A stretch of DNA of 64,000 bases from Oceanospirillum sp048268485. Its GTDB lineage: Bacteria; Pseudomonadota; Gammaproteobacteria; Pseudomonadales; Halomonadaceae. Shown piece after piece: positions 1 through 10,504 of this stretch (positions are counted from its first letter, which is position 1; every line of letters begins with the position of its first letter). The notes under the pieces are model-generated. The model was not told the origin of the DNA. It did no database searches and worked only from the letters and a program-made list of their open reading frames with translations. The stretch lies in assembly GCA_048268485.1 (NCBI GenBank), contig JBLWVL010000015.1, forward strand, positions 1 through 64,000. Direction: 5' to 3'. Position numbers and translations under genes: made by a program.

Positions 1-615
<615 letters not shown>

Positions 616-660
616 GATTTAATACCTCAGGATTTAGATATCACATTCGAACTTTAACCC

Positions 661-699
661 TCAGATAATAAAAGGCCAGCTACTAAATAGCAGCTGACC
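661..699 (-). terminator. Rho-independent terminator after the secretion operon
   Basis: Read on the minus strand, GGTCAGCTGC and GTAGCTGGCC form a 10-bp stem (two G-T pairs) around a TATTTA loop, followed by TTTTATTAT. It lies between the HlyD-type gene and the downstream acidic protein gene, so the latter probably has its own promoter at about 620-660. Confidence 0.75.
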
Positions 700-729
700 A
701 AAAGTTATATTTTTAATGACAGGAATGAA

Positions 730-2118
730 TTAACGTTCGTCGAAACTATTAGATAACCCTTTAGTAATCGGATCTGCCAAATAGGCGAGCAGCGTTTTGT
801 CGCCAGTTAAAATATCAGCAGACACCACCATACCTGGCATTAAAGGGAAACGTGTGTTCTCACTCCCCAAATAGTTTTTATCCAAAGTGACCCAACCCTT
901 AAAATAAGGCTGCTCAGATTCATCCAGGGTACTAAATGCTGAAACACGATCTAATTTACCCTTGGCATATCCGTATCTTGCAAAATCGTAACTGCTTACT
1001 TTGATATTTACATTCTGACCAGGACGAACATAACCAATATCATCCGGCGAGATACGTACTTCGGCCTCCAGCTCAACATCATCAGGCACAATCTGCATCA
1101 ACACTGATCCAGGCTGAACAACCTGGCCCGGGTTGTTAACGCCAAGATTAAAGACCAAACCACTGGATGGTGCTTTAACCCACAGTTCATCCAAACGGCT
1201 TTGCACCTTACTGAGTTCTTCCTGAGTTTCTGCAATCTGAGCTTCCAGTTGATCCAATTGATCCAGAGGCTCTTGCAAAATTTGATTCTGCGTTTCATAG
1301 AAGCGACTTTTTGACTCCGCCAGTTCCTGCTGAATAAGATCCATTTCTTTCAGAATACGGGCCTCCTCACCACGCGCAGTCACTGCAGCACGCTCAGTTT
1401 CAAGCAATGTTATACGGGTAATAAGGCGTTTTTCAGCCATATTCTGACGCATTGTCAACATCTGCTCTGTTAGCTTGCTATGCTCCCGGGCCGATTCAAG
1501 CGACTTACTCAGCTGCTCCATACGTGATTCACGCTGTTTTATCTGCTGATTCAGCACATCCAGAGTGGATTCACGCACCTGAAGCTGATTTTTAAACTGC
1601 TGTTTCTGAACCGCCACCATCGAAGGGTAATCCACCTCATAAGCACTGAAGTCCGGTTCACGCCCAACAACAAAAGCTTCCTGACGCTCAGCTCTGAGTT
1701 TCAACGAGGCCAGGCGACCCTCAATTTGCCGCAGATCAGATAAAGCCCTAGAGTCATCCAGCTTAACCAGAATGTCACCGGCCTGAACCAGAACACGCTC
1801 CTCCACCAAAACTTCAGAAACCGTACCGCCACTAAGGTGCTGTACAACCTTAATCTGACCAGAAGGAATAATCTCCCCCGGTGCAGAGGTAACCTCTGTT
1901 AACTGAGTAACCGATGCCCAGGCAAAAAAAGCTATTACCATAAGAATAACCAGATATAACACTGGCTTGGCATAAGAGGGGATAAGCTCATCTTCAACCT
2001 GAATAGTTTCTGATAATAACCGACGCTGCCGGGAACCCAGTGAGAGTTCAGCACTGAGGTTATTTGTATATTCGCCGACCTGAGCCTTGCGCTCTTGTTC
2101 TTTGGGTTTACCGGACAT
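730..2118 (-). CDS. Type I secretion membrane-fusion protein (HlyD/LapC family)
   Basis: This is the periplasmic adaptor that links the inner-membrane ABC exporter to the outer-membrane channel. The protein (462 aa) has a short cytoplasmic N-terminus, one membrane segment at about 52-70, a lipoyl-like half motif (LSGGTVSEVLVEE, about 95-107), a long Glu/Gln-rich coiled-coil hairpin (about 165-310), the second lipoyl half (VKAPSSGLVFNLGV), and a C-terminal beta-barrel. Length and order are normal for HlyD/LapC adaptors. Its ATG shares one base with the stop of the upstream ABC gene (TAATG), so translation is probably coupled. It is the last gene before the terminator at 661-699. Confidence 0.93.
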   Translation of the reverse strand: MSGKPKEQERKAQVGEYTNNLSAELSLGSRQRRLLSETIQVEDELIPSYAKPVLYLVILMVIAFFAWASVTQLTEVTSAPGEIIPSGQIKVVQHLSGGTVSEVLVEERVLVQAGDILVKLDDSRALSDLRQIEGRLASLKLRAERQEAFVVGREPDFSAYEVDYPSMVAVQKQQFKNQLQVRESTLDVLNQQIKQRESRMEQLSKSLESAREHSKLTEQMLTMRQNMAEKRLITRITLLETERAAVTARGEEARILKEMDLIQQELAESKSRFYETQNQILQEPLDQLDQLEAQIAETQEELSKVQSRLDELWVKAPSSGLVFNLGVNNPGQVVQPGSVLMQIVPDDVELEAEVRISPDDIGYVRPGQNVNIKVSSYDFARYGYAKGKLDRVSAFSTLDESEQPYFKGWVTLDKNYLGSENTRFPLMPGMVVSADILTGDKTLLAYLADPITKGLSNSFDER

Positions 2119-5100
2119 TAGTTCAATCCTGCCATAATTTTGTCTTCAATTTCGGCGTAACTACCGCGCGCTGTAACCGTGCCGTTTTCCATATACAGAA
2201 TATGGTCGGCGTCCCTTAAATGACTTGGCCGTGGTGTAACCATAACCAGTGTAACCCGTCCTCTAAGCCAGTTAATGCAGCGCATCAGGGCTTCATCACC
2301 GGCATCATCCATACCGTTACCAGGCTCATCCAGCAGTACAATAGAGGACGGTTTAAGGACTGTACGGGCCAAGGAGAGCCTCTGACGAAACCCATTAGAC
2401 ATCTCATCGGAACTGGAATCGGAAATTCGGGTATTAATCCCCTGCTCCATCCGCTTAACATCCTGCGTCAACCCTGCCATATCAATGGCCCACCACAGCT
2501 CTTCTTCTGTCGCTGCCGGGTGTGCCAAACGCAAATTCTGCGCAACAGTGCCGTAAAAAATGTCACAGTTCTGCGGCATATAACTGATAATCGACCTCAG
2601 GTATTCTGCATCTATCTGGCGGGTGTCAATGCCATCAATACGCAATGATCCTGCCTGAGGAGAGTGTAAACGACTAATCAAAGCCAGTAGCGTAGATTTA
2701 CCTGCACCGTCCGGGCCGGTTATTCCCAGTAATTTACCCGAAGGAACCTTAAAGGTGACACCCAGTAAAACGGGGTCCAGGTGAGCGGCATACCGGAATG
2801 AAACACGATTAAAATCGATCGCACCCTTGTTGACGAAACGGTTCGCTTCCGGGTTATGCCCGTCACTTTCCTGGGCCAGCTTCATCAACTGGTTAACCTG
2901 AAACATATTAGTAGAGATACGCGACCAACTGCTTAGCGCATTAAAGAGATTCTGCAATGGCGAAATAAGCCTCCAGGTCAGAATCATGGTCGCCATGATG
3001 GTTCCCGGGGTAATCGCCTGAAGAATAACCATATAAGCAGACGTTACCAAAATCGCCAATCCTGTCAGGCTGCCAATAAGGTGCGATACCGCAGAAATTT
3101 TCTGCTGAGTCTGCTGTTCACTGAAACCTGTATGAGCCGATGTGCCGCTAATATCACGGAAACGCTTCATCCAGACAGTCTGGCCGCCAAGAATACGAAG
3201 GCCGCGCATTTTGCCCAGCGACTCATCCACCAGTTCACTTTTTTTGCCTGACGACTCAGACGCTAACTCAGATGCACGATCCACAAGGGGGCGAGTCAGA
3301 AGCAAAAGCACAAAAAAAGCAAAAATAGATACCAGCATCACAGCCCCAGCCCACGGGTTAATCAAAAAGATAACCACAAGCAGAATAATACTGGCCGGAA
3401 GATCAAAGAACAGAGTCACAAGAGGCCCTAAAAATAGCTCTCTCAGGCGCTCAAGACTTTTAATTCGGCTAATCTGACGACTAACCGAAACGCCATTCAG
3501 TGAAGAGGTTGGTAAACGAAGTACACGCTCAAAGATGCTGCTGCCCAGAATATACTCAATACGCCCTCCGATATACGCCAACAGCTTCCCTCTGAGAGTA
3601 TTCAGAAACCAGCCGATACTGATTGCCAAACCAACACCAAAGAGCAGATAAGCCCCCATCACAATATCACCGGTAGGTAAAACCGTGTCAAAAACAGAAC
3701 GCACAAAAAGAGAGGGAGCAATCGCCAGACCTGTGCTGAGAAGCGTAATCAGAAAGACCAGGCTCAAATGCTTGCGAAACTTCCAGAAAAGCTCACGAAC
3801 CCAAGGTCGCTTGCTTTGCTCTTCATCCGGTGGTAACGGCTGAAAAATATAGATTTCACCCTTACCCTCAGGCAGTGACTTATGGATCTCTTCTTCATTT
3901 GTCTGACTGTTAAACACCCGAAAATCACCGTCTGAAAGCACCTCAAGAACCACAAGAGCGGGCTTCTGATCAGGAACAAAAATACAGGGGAGCAGGCGGT
4001 TATCAAACTGTTTGAAATTATTGCCATAAAAACGGGCTTTGAAGCCCATATTAACCATAGCGCCAAAGAAATATGATAAATCGATCTGATCGGCCAGATG
4101 AGGGAGCGATTGAGCAAATTCACGCACACTGCCGCCCCACCCCAGATATCTCGCCAGAGGCAGAAGACAGCGTGATAAATCAGACTCATTAAAAACACGG
4201 GTTCCGATCACAGATTCCATTGCGTTATCGGCAGCAGGGCGGCTTGCCCCTGCATCCTCATGCGCAGGGCGGGCAAACGTAAATTCACCGTCATCTGAAA
4301 CCAGCTTGCCACCCTGAATACGATAGATCGTATCTGCCAACTTAACCATAGACGGTCGGTTAGCCACCATAATGATGGTCAGATCACCTTTACGGGACTC
4401 CAGGTAATGGCGCAGCTTTTTATCACCTTCAAAATCCAGAGCACTGTTAGCTTCATCGAAAAGCACAACATCGGGGTCATAAGCCAAAGCCCGAACAATA
4501 GCGATCAGCTGCCGAACCCCCATGGGTAAAATCTCACTGGCATTTTCACCAAGAGGAGTCTGATACCCCTGCTTCATACCGGCAACAACCATATCGAGGC
4601 CGATCTGTTCAGAGATCTCCAGTGCCCGTGCTTCCCGGCTGGGCTCGAACATTGTCAGGTTTTCCAGGATGGAGCCAACAAATACCGTACCCTGCTGTGG
4701 CAGCATGGCAATTTTCTGACGAACCGTCTCAGACTGGTATGCGGTGATTTTCTCACCATCAACCAGAACCTGGCCTGAATCCGGCTTCTCAATACCATTA
4801 ATCAGAGACAGGAGTGTTGTCTTACCGCTACCGCTATCGCCACGGATCGCGATGCACTGGCCTTTACTAATCCTCAGATTAAGATTTTTGAACAGGTAAG
4901 TTGTTCCATCATCCGTCTCACTGCCCAGGGAGATATTATCGAGGGCCAGCTCATTATAAACACCGGGCAGAGGGGCCAGTCCAACCTCATGATCGCCAGG
5001 CATCGACAATACAGCGCTAAGCCGTTTATCCCCGGCTATAAATGCCTGATAGCGAAGCCAGGTGCTCAACGCTTTCTGTAAAGGCTGCAATGCTCTTACC

Positions 5101-6020
5101 GACAACATCATACATGCAGCAAGTGCCCCGAAGCTCATATCACCATCCAGAACAAGCATGGCTCCGAAAAAAATCACAAGAACAATCATAACCTGAGACA
5201 TAACGCTGCCCAGATTATTTGCAAAGTTATTACCAAAGAACAAACGTTCTCCCTGGGACGCACTGTTCTCCTTCAGACGCTCGTATCTGCGCTGCATAAT
5301 ACTTTCAAGCGACATGGTCTTAACTGAAAGCAAACCCGCTAAAACTTCTGTTAAAAAGCTTATCCGGCGTTCATCGCTGGTATCCCGCATAATAATCTGC
5401 TTATACATCCAACGACCGAAAAAGATAACGGCAACCAGAAAAACCAGCATCAGCAAAAGAGGAACAATGACGAGCTCTCCGGCAATAAGCCAGATAGCCC
5501 CTAAAAAGATAAAGACAAAAGGAAGGTCTAACAGAACTAAAAGGGCACTGCCGGAATAAACATCAGCAACCTTTGATACCGTCTGCATTTTTTCAGCATA
5601 CGCACCAGGCTCTTCTTTGCTGAAAAGGCGCATAGGAATCTGAAACAACTTATTTAAGACCTGCATACTGGCTCTGTGCTTAAAGCGGGCACCAAGCCAG
5701 TTTGTAACTGTGGTATTAATGCCTTTAAGTAGTTCCTCAAGCAGCATCATCATCACAATACCTATGGTCAGAACAACCAAGGTATCTATTGACTGATTTT
5801 TTAATACCCGATCAAAGATCTGCAACATACCCAACGGTAAAGCCAGAGCAAGCACATTGGTCATTAAAGAGGTAAGAACGATCACAGGAATGAGACGCCG
5901 AACATCACTTGACGCTAATATTTTACGCAGCGACCGTATGCCTTTTATTTCAGTTTTCGGAGTATATCCGGTACCTGAACTTTGCTGTCTGGAGAATAAT
6001 TTATTTTGATTCTGACTCAT
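2118..6020 (-). CDS. Tandem-fused type I secretion ABC transporter with internal C39-like domain
   Basis: At 1300 residues this is two complete ABC half-exporters in one chain. Order: membrane domain (about 45-330), ATPase 1 (about 355-585), a C39-peptidase-like domain without an obvious catalytic Cys/His pair (about 605-735), membrane domain 2 (about 750-1040), ATPase 2 (about 1068-1300). Walker A is intact in both (GDSGSGKTT at 394; GPDGAGKST at 1102), and Walker B with its Glu is present (E523, E1232). The signature loops are changed (LPMGVRQ at 498, MSNGFRQ at 1207) and both H-loop histidines are replaced (N554, P1263). Known T1SS ABC proteins are usually homodimers of about 700 residues, so a fused, asymmetric pair is unusual. 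It overlaps its upstream regulator by 4 bp (ATGA) and the downstream adaptor by 1 bp. The likely substrate is the acidic protein at 1-615. Confidence 0.92.
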   Translation of the reverse strand: MSQNQNKLFSRQQSSGTGYTPKTEIKGIRSLRKILASSDVRRLIPVIVLTSLMTNVLALALPLGMLQIFDRVLKNQSIDTLVVLTIGIVMMMLLEELLKGINTTVTNWLGARFKHRASMQVLNKLFQIPMRLFSKEEPGAYAEKMQTVSKVADVYSGSALLVLLDLPFVFIFLGAIWLIAGELVIVPLLLMLVFLVAVIFFGRWMYKQIIMRDTSDERRISFLTEVLAGLLSVKTMSLESIMQRRYERLKENSASQGERLFFGNNFANNLGSVMSQVMIVLVIFFGAMLVLDGDMSFGALAACMMLSVRALQPLQKALSTWLRYQAFIAGDKRLSAVLSMPGDHEVGLAPLPGVYNELALDNISLGSETDDGTTYLFKNLNLRISKGQCIAIRGDSGSGKTTLLSLINGIEKPDSGQVLVDGEKITAYQSETVRQKIAMLPQQGTVFVGSILENLTMFEPSREARALEISEQIGLDMVVAGMKQGYQTPLGENASEILPMGVRQLIAIVRALAYDPDVVLFDEANSALDFEGDKKLRHYLESRKGDLTIIMVANRPSMVKLADTIYRIQGGKLVSDDGEFTFARPAHEDAGASRPAADNAMESVIGTRVFNESDLSRCLLPLARYLGWGGSVREFAQSLPHLADQIDLSYFFGAMVNMGFKARFYGNNFKQFDNRLLPCIFVPDQKPALVVLEVLSDGDFRVFNSQTNEEEIHKSLPEGKGEIYIFQPLPPDEEQSKRPWVRELFWKFRKHLSLVFLITLLSTGLAIAPSLFVRSVFDTVLPTGDIVMGAYLLFGVGLAISIGWFLNTLRGKLLAYIGGRIEYILGSSIFERVLRLPTSSLNGVSVSRQISRIKSLERLRELFLGPLVTLFFDLPASIILLVVIFLINPWAGAVMLVSIFAFFVLLLLTRPLVDRASELASESSGKKSELVDESLGKMRGLRILGGQTVWMKRFRDISGTSAHTGFSEQQTQQKISAVSHLIGSLTGLAILVTSAYMVILQAITPGTIMATMILTWRLISPLQNLFNALSSWSRISTNMFQVNQLMKLAQESDGHNPEANRFVNKGAIDFNRVSFRYAAHLDPVLLGVTFKVPSGKLLGITGPDGAGKSTLLALISRLHSPQAGSLRIDGIDTRQIDAEYLRSIISYMPQNCDIFYGTVAQNLRLAHPAATEEELWWAIDMAGLTQDVKRMEQGINTRISDSSSDEMSNGFRQRLSLARTVLKPSSIVLLDEPGNGMDDAGDEALMRCINWLRGRVTLVMVTPRPSHLRDADHILYMENGTVTARGSYAEIEDKIMAGLN

Positions 6021-7660
6021 GAAGCTCTACTTACTACGTCGGAATGTTGATTTGGCTTAAACAGGTAATGGACAACATCTTTAACCAGAGGGTGTTTAAA
6101 GCTGGCCCGAGCTTTGTCCAGTGAGAGAACCCCCAAAGCGACAGCCCGGTTGACTGCTGCTTTGATATAAGCAAAGTCATCGCACATCAGTTCTGACAGG
6201 CGAATCAGAGAAACACTTTCTTTATGAGAGGCCACACAGTACAGAAGTTTCCAGTCAACACGGAATTTATCAATACGGGAGGCTACGGTAACCAAAAGTG
6301 CAAAAGATATAGTACCGGGTTCATTCATAGCCAACTCTCTGGCAAACAGAGGAATACCACGACAACGCTCAGCAAGCTCCGGGCTGACATCTGCTCCACT
6401 AAAAAAAGTATCCAGATCAGACTGAGACAGGCGTTGCAGGTGAACTTTGCGGACAAGTAACTCAATAGAAGGATCAAAAGCGTATGTCTGGGACTGGCGT
6501 CCACTGACTAGCAGTTTATGGTGTTCGGGCAAACAATTCATATATGCAGTAAGGTCTGCACAGCCTTCATCGGTAAGGTGATGAGCTTCATCAACAACAA
6601 CCAAAACCGGAGTATTACCCGGTAAAGCCCGCACAATATCCTGCCATTTGTCATAGTAACAATTATTTGCACTATCAAGATACCCGGTAGGTAAAACCCG
6701 GACATAAGACAGGAAATACTCTTGACTAATCGCCTCACGGGCCGCTTCACGGCACAACCTGGACTTGCCGATACCATTCTCACCCTCAACAATGAGAATA
6801 TTGAAAGCACCGGCAAGTAGCTTCTCAACTTCTGAGAATTCGTTTTCTCGACCCACCAAGGGTTTATCAGTCCGAACATTCCAATCATTAAGCGTAGAAA
6901 TATCGGAGAACGCTAGCTGGTCAGGTACGCCATTCGGCATTGTCAGGTCGAACGCCTTCATAACATCCTGAACAGGCTGGTCTATAACCAGATATCCACT
7001 GGGAGCACTATCCCGTAAGCGGTGTCCCCACGTCAGAACATGACTACCAACTGTATCGCCGGACCAGCCACCAAAACGGTTTTGGCTGATATTAATAAGG
7101 CCAGCTACGATGGCACCACTCAGTCCCGGGCCACCAGGCCGCAATGATGAAGTCTGCTCAACAGAATTATTCATAACCCGGCTGACATAGTCAGCGACAA
7201 GTGTGGCCAACCTCATATCTTGGGCTGAGGACCTTTTCAGGCCAAAAATAAGATCCCCTTCACCCTCTTCACGACTTATAAAGAACGCATTACAGTCAAA
7301 CGCCATTTCCGACAAACAGGTATGAAACCGTTTGCGAGCAGCCCTTGGCTGTCCTTCGCCTATTTTCAGGCTTAAAACAATGCAGGGGCGCTTCGCCATC
7401 AGGGTTTCGCCTGAAAATACCTGATCAAAACCAGACTGGTCTTTAAACTCCGCCAATCGAGCTACAGCCATCGTCCGGTTCTGAACATTAAGCTTTCTGA
7501 ATATGGCAACCAGATGTTGCTTCACAGTACCAAGGCTAATATCCAGCTCCCGGGCAATCTCTTTATTAACCTTACCCTGTTGCATCAGTTTCAGGATCTG
7601 ATGCTGCCTGGGCGTTAACTCATCCATTGCAGATAACTCTGCAGAAGCTTTATTCGTCAT
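6017..7660 (-). CDS. LuxR-HTH / cyclase-like / AAA-ATPase regulator in the secretion operon
   Basis: The 547-residue protein starts with a LuxR-type helix-turn-helix (about 13-72). A middle region (about 90-235) resembles a degenerate class III nucleotide cyclase fold: GLSGAIVAGL...GDTVGSHVLTWGHRLRDSAPSG mimics the cyclase pattern but lacks clear metal-binding aspartates. An AAA/STAND-type ATPase follows, with Walker A GENGIGKS (293-300) and Walker B VLVVVDEAHH. In most LuxR regulators the HTH is C-terminal; here it is N-terminal. The gene sits inside the T1SS operon, 6 bp after the TolC-like gene and overlapping the ABC gene by 4 bp. It therefore probably controls the secretion genes or the substrate. 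The domain assignment of the middle part is inferred from pattern only. Confidence 0.82.
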   Translation of the reverse strand: MTNKASAELSAMDELTPRQHQILKLMQQGKVNKEIARELDISLGTVKQHLVAIFRKLNVQNRTMAVARLAEFKDQSGFDQVFSGETLMAKRPCIVLSLKIGEGQPRAARKRFHTCLSEMAFDCNAFFISREEGEGDLIFGLKRSSAQDMRLATLVADYVSRVMNNSVEQTSSLRPGGPGLSGAIVAGLINISQNRFGGWSGDTVGSHVLTWGHRLRDSAPSGYLVIDQPVQDVMKAFDLTMPNGVPDQLAFSDISTLNDWNVRTDKPLVGRENEFSEVEKLLAGAFNILIVEGENGIGKSRLCREAAREAISQEYFLSYVRVLPTGYLDSANNCYYDKWQDIVRALPGNTPVLVVVDEAHHLTDEGCADLTAYMNCLPEHHKLLVSGRQSQTYAFDPSIELLVRKVHLQRLSQSDLDTFFSGADVSPELAERCRGIPLFARELAMNEPGTISFALLVTVASRIDKFRVDWKLLYCVASHKESVSLIRLSELMCDDFAYIKAAVNRAVALGVLSLDKARASFKHPLVKDVVHYLFKPNQHSDVVSRAS

Positions 7661-7666
7661 ATCAGG

Positions 7667-10048
7667 TCACTCCATGACAGGCAAGGAAATCAACTTGCCT
7701 CCCCAACGAACATCTACACTGTCTTCAGTTATCGACTCAATGCGGCCTTTTCCGTATAAACGGTCGCCTTCCCTGTGATAATAGACCTCACCACTTGCGC
7801 CTCCCCAACGAAGACGTGCAAAAAGTTGTCCCTCTGCACCAGACTCAACACTCTCGACTTTATAAAGAGGACGAAGCAAATAATCCCGATTATCGAAACT
7901 GACAACCGCCCGGTTCGGGTTAACACTTTTCAGCTTTCCGTCATAGGCAAGCCGCGCACCCACAGGAAAACGCCAAACACGGTATGAGCGATTACCAATT
8001 AACCAAGCGTATCCTTGCTCAATTTTAAGTAATGAGTACATCTGCCCCAGAGGCATCCCTCCTGTAGCAGTTCTTAACGGAGTGCTTTCCGCCACACGCT
8101 CTGCTTTGTGCCGTTTTGCCAGTATAGACTCTCCAGCCTGATAAGAGCGCTTTTCAGTTTCTTCAATATCGAATAGTGCGACATACTGGAAGTTTTCTTC
8201 AGGCTGGTAAACAACACATCGCTGCTGACTCTGACGAAGCATCTGACACCACTGCTGAGCCTCTTCTTCAGAAGAAAAACCTGAAAAGTTAACTGCGTAC
8301 CAAACAGCATCAGACACCGATGCTGCGGTCTCTTCAGCGGGAAGGCCAACATCAATAACTTCAATCAGAACCGACTCTGCCGGAGCTAATGTCTCATAGC
8401 GCCGAGGAAGGTCCCTCATCAGTGCTTCTACTGCAAAATAGTCATAAACACCGCTCAACTTAACCAGCCAGGGACTTTCCGTCATCAGTTCCGGCTCTTT
8501 AAGCCATCCCGTTTGCTTATATTTTGTTTTACTCACAGTAGCGGGGGTGAGCACAGCAATATCTGATGCCTGTTGACCTGCATAGACCTCGCTATCTCCT
8601 GAGATATCCCGATAAGGAATCCCTCCTCCCAGGGCAGAGTAAAAATCAACAAAAGCCTGGTAGTACTCAAGCTCTAATTGATGCAGATTATCCTGACGAT
8701 CCTGATAAGATTGCATGGAATCCAAATACGTCAGGAAGTCGATCCCACCCACAGAATAGGATTCAAAGCCAAAATTTTGAGCGATCTTTGCAGCCTTAGC
8801 AGACTCACGCTGCATAGCCAGGCGCTCTCCGCTAAACTCCAGCTCAGTAACCGCCGTACGGGCAGCAAGCAAGCCATCAAAAACCGTATCCACATAAGAC
8901 TCAACCAGTTCATTACGGACTGACTGAGCATATTTAACTTCCTGTTCTTTAGCGCCGCCATCAAAAACAGTGGCACTCAGAGTAGCCAAGGTACTCCAAA
9001 TAAGAGTATTGGGCTGAAAAAGGTCAGCAGGATTCAAAGACCCGGAACTCAGGTCAGCGGTTAACGTTAGCCCAGGTAATAGAGCTTTACGCGCAACATC
9101 AAGGTCGGCATCTGCAGCCAGCATACCGGATTCAATCGCACGGATATCGGGACGACGCAAGATATATTCCGTGGAAATACCAGATACACCGGATGGCAAT
9201 GCGACACTTTCCAGGCCCTCGTTTGTAAGCTGTAAATAGCCTGGGGCAACCCCTACCAAACGAGCTATCTGATAACTAAGTTGATCTCGCTCTTTGAGCA
9301 GTGTCGGCAGACGAACTTTAGAGTTAAAAACAGCAGACCTCTGAATCTGCATCTCAACAACGGTGGCATCTCCCTGCTCATACCTGTCTTCCATTGCCAA
9401 CAGCATCGAAGTCAAAACTTTTTCTGTTTCACGGGTATTCAAAATGCGGTCATTTAAAGACAAATACTGAAAGTAGCTTTTGGACAACTGAGAAATAAGC
9501 TCAAGAAGTTGAGCATCATATTGAAAAACGGCTTGTTTCAGCTTAAGTTCAGCGGAAGATCGCAAGGCACTTCTCTGCCCCCAAAGGTCCGGACTGTAAC
9601 TTCCACTAAGTCCAACTTCAAACTCTTCCGAAGTATTAATATCACCGCCAACAGGTACCGTCCCCAAACCATCTTCAGGGGCTTCCGCCTGATAGCTGGT
9701 TTGAGCCGTCACCGAAGGCATACTACTGGCTCCCGCCTGCACCGCCCTGGCTTTGGCCTGAACAACCCTTTGCGCAGATATCTGCAGAGCCTGACTGTTG
9801 GTAATCGCCCGATCAATCAGCCACTCCAGCTCTTTATTACCGGTATAGCGCCACCATAGATTAAAAGCGTCACCATTAGGGACATGGATAGAAGGTGCTT
9901 TACGCTCAAATGGGGCATCATTGCTTACCGATGAAACATCGTCGGCCAGCTCAGGAACAGCAACAACATCATTACTCAATTCATCAGGCACAGAGGAGCA
10001 GCCGACCATAAATAGAAAGAGAATGAGCAAATAGTTACGCACTAGCAC
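7667..10048 (-). CDS. TolC/NodT-like outer-membrane lipoprotein with C-terminal extension
   Basis: The protein has a lipoprotein signal with a lipobox (FMVGC, Cys17) and then a TolC-type outer-membrane efflux domain (about 65-475), recognisable by its two alpha-helical repeats. This is the outer-membrane channel of the type I system. Unusually it continues for some 300 residues (about 500-793). The extension includes two stretches resembling SPOR domains (about 515-565 and 575-615) and a C-terminal beta-rich part with Trp/Gly motifs (RWGG twice). Ordinary TolC/LapE proteins end near 450-500 residues. SPOR-type domains bind denuded peptidoglycan, so the tail may anchor the channel to the cell wall; this is inference. 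It is the first gene of the operon. Confidence 0.88.
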   Translation of the reverse strand: MLVRNYLLILFLFMVGCSSVPDELSNDVVAVPELADDVSSVSNDAPFERKAPSIHVPNGDAFNLWWRYTGNKELEWLIDRAITNSQALQISAQRVVQAKARAVQAGASSMPSVTAQTSYQAEAPEDGLGTVPVGGDINTSEEFEVGLSGSYSPDLWGQRSALRSSAELKLKQAVFQYDAQLLELISQLSKSYFQYLSLNDRILNTRETEKVLTSMLLAMEDRYEQGDATVVEMQIQRSAVFNSKVRLPTLLKERDQLSYQIARLVGVAPGYLQLTNEGLESVALPSGVSGISTEYILRRPDIRAIESGMLAADADLDVARKALLPGLTLTADLSSGSLNPADLFQPNTLIWSTLATLSATVFDGGAKEQEVKYAQSVRNELVESYVDTVFDGLLAARTAVTELEFSGERLAMQRESAKAAKIAQNFGFESYSVGGIDFLTYLDSMQSYQDRQDNLHQLELEYYQAFVDFYSALGGGIPYRDISGDSEVYAGQQASDIAVLTPATVSKTKYKQTGWLKEPELMTESPWLVKLSGVYDYFAVEALMRDLPRRYETLAPAESVLIEVIDVGLPAEETAASVSDAVWYAVNFSGFSSEEEAQQWCQMLRQSQQRCVVYQPEENFQYVALFDIEETEKRSYQAGESILAKRHKAERVAESTPLRTATGGMPLGQMYSLLKIEQGYAWLIGNRSYRVWRFPVGARLAYDGKLKSVNPNRAVVSFDNRDYLLRPLYKVESVESGAEGQLFARLRWGGASGEVYYHREGDRLYGKGRIESITEDSVDVRWGGKLISLPVME

Positions 10049-10504
10049 AAACGAACCCCAAAACGTTAAAAAACGTAGTTCACTTACCTGTGTATCTGAG
10101 ACTTAATCTTCACTCAGCCAATTGAGCGCCATGATTCGGAGCCCGTCAGTGCTAAAGTAAAAGTAACTAACAAGCCATCAGAGACGTTTAAATAAATTAA
10201 TCCCCAAAGGGGGAGACTACTGTCATTGTCGAATAAGCTTAAGTATATACAGTACCAAGACATTTGTTAACGAATGTAACAGAAGAAAATCCCCTAGAGG
10301 TACACTTGAATTCTGACCAAAGGCCACTTTATCAGGTTTTCCTTGCCTTTCAAAAAGCAACCGGCTGATTTAAAAGAGAAAAAATATGAACTGAGCGCCT
10401 AATTAAAAACATCTGATCAGGGGCTCCCCAGACAAGTTCTGATAAAAATAAAAGATCACCAGATACATTGGCTGCCGTGCGTCAGCTGTTGTAGGTCGAA
10501 AATG
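10049..10504. other. Intergenic region: leader and promoter of the secretion operon
   Basis: This 456-bp stretch lies between the TolC-like gene and the GGDEF-EAL gene, both on the minus strand. It holds the sigma70-like promoter listed separately and a CCCC-AAA-GGGG hairpin (10202-10214) inside the untranslated leader of roughly 185 bases. No gene was seen. Confidence 0.6.
10242..10270 (-). promoter_or_regulatory. Sigma70-type promoter of the T1SS operon
   Basis: On the minus strand a -35 box TTAACA (10270-10265) and a -10 box TATACT (10247-10242) are separated by exactly 17 bp, each one mismatch from consensus. Transcription would begin near 10235, about 185 bp upstream of the TolC-like gene. 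Confidence 0.6.

Noticed and set aside
2220..2648. Plus-strand open frame within the ABC gene
   Set aside because: Antisense shadow of the well-supported ABC exporter; no ribosome site or known family. The same holds for the many short frames opposite the other long genes.
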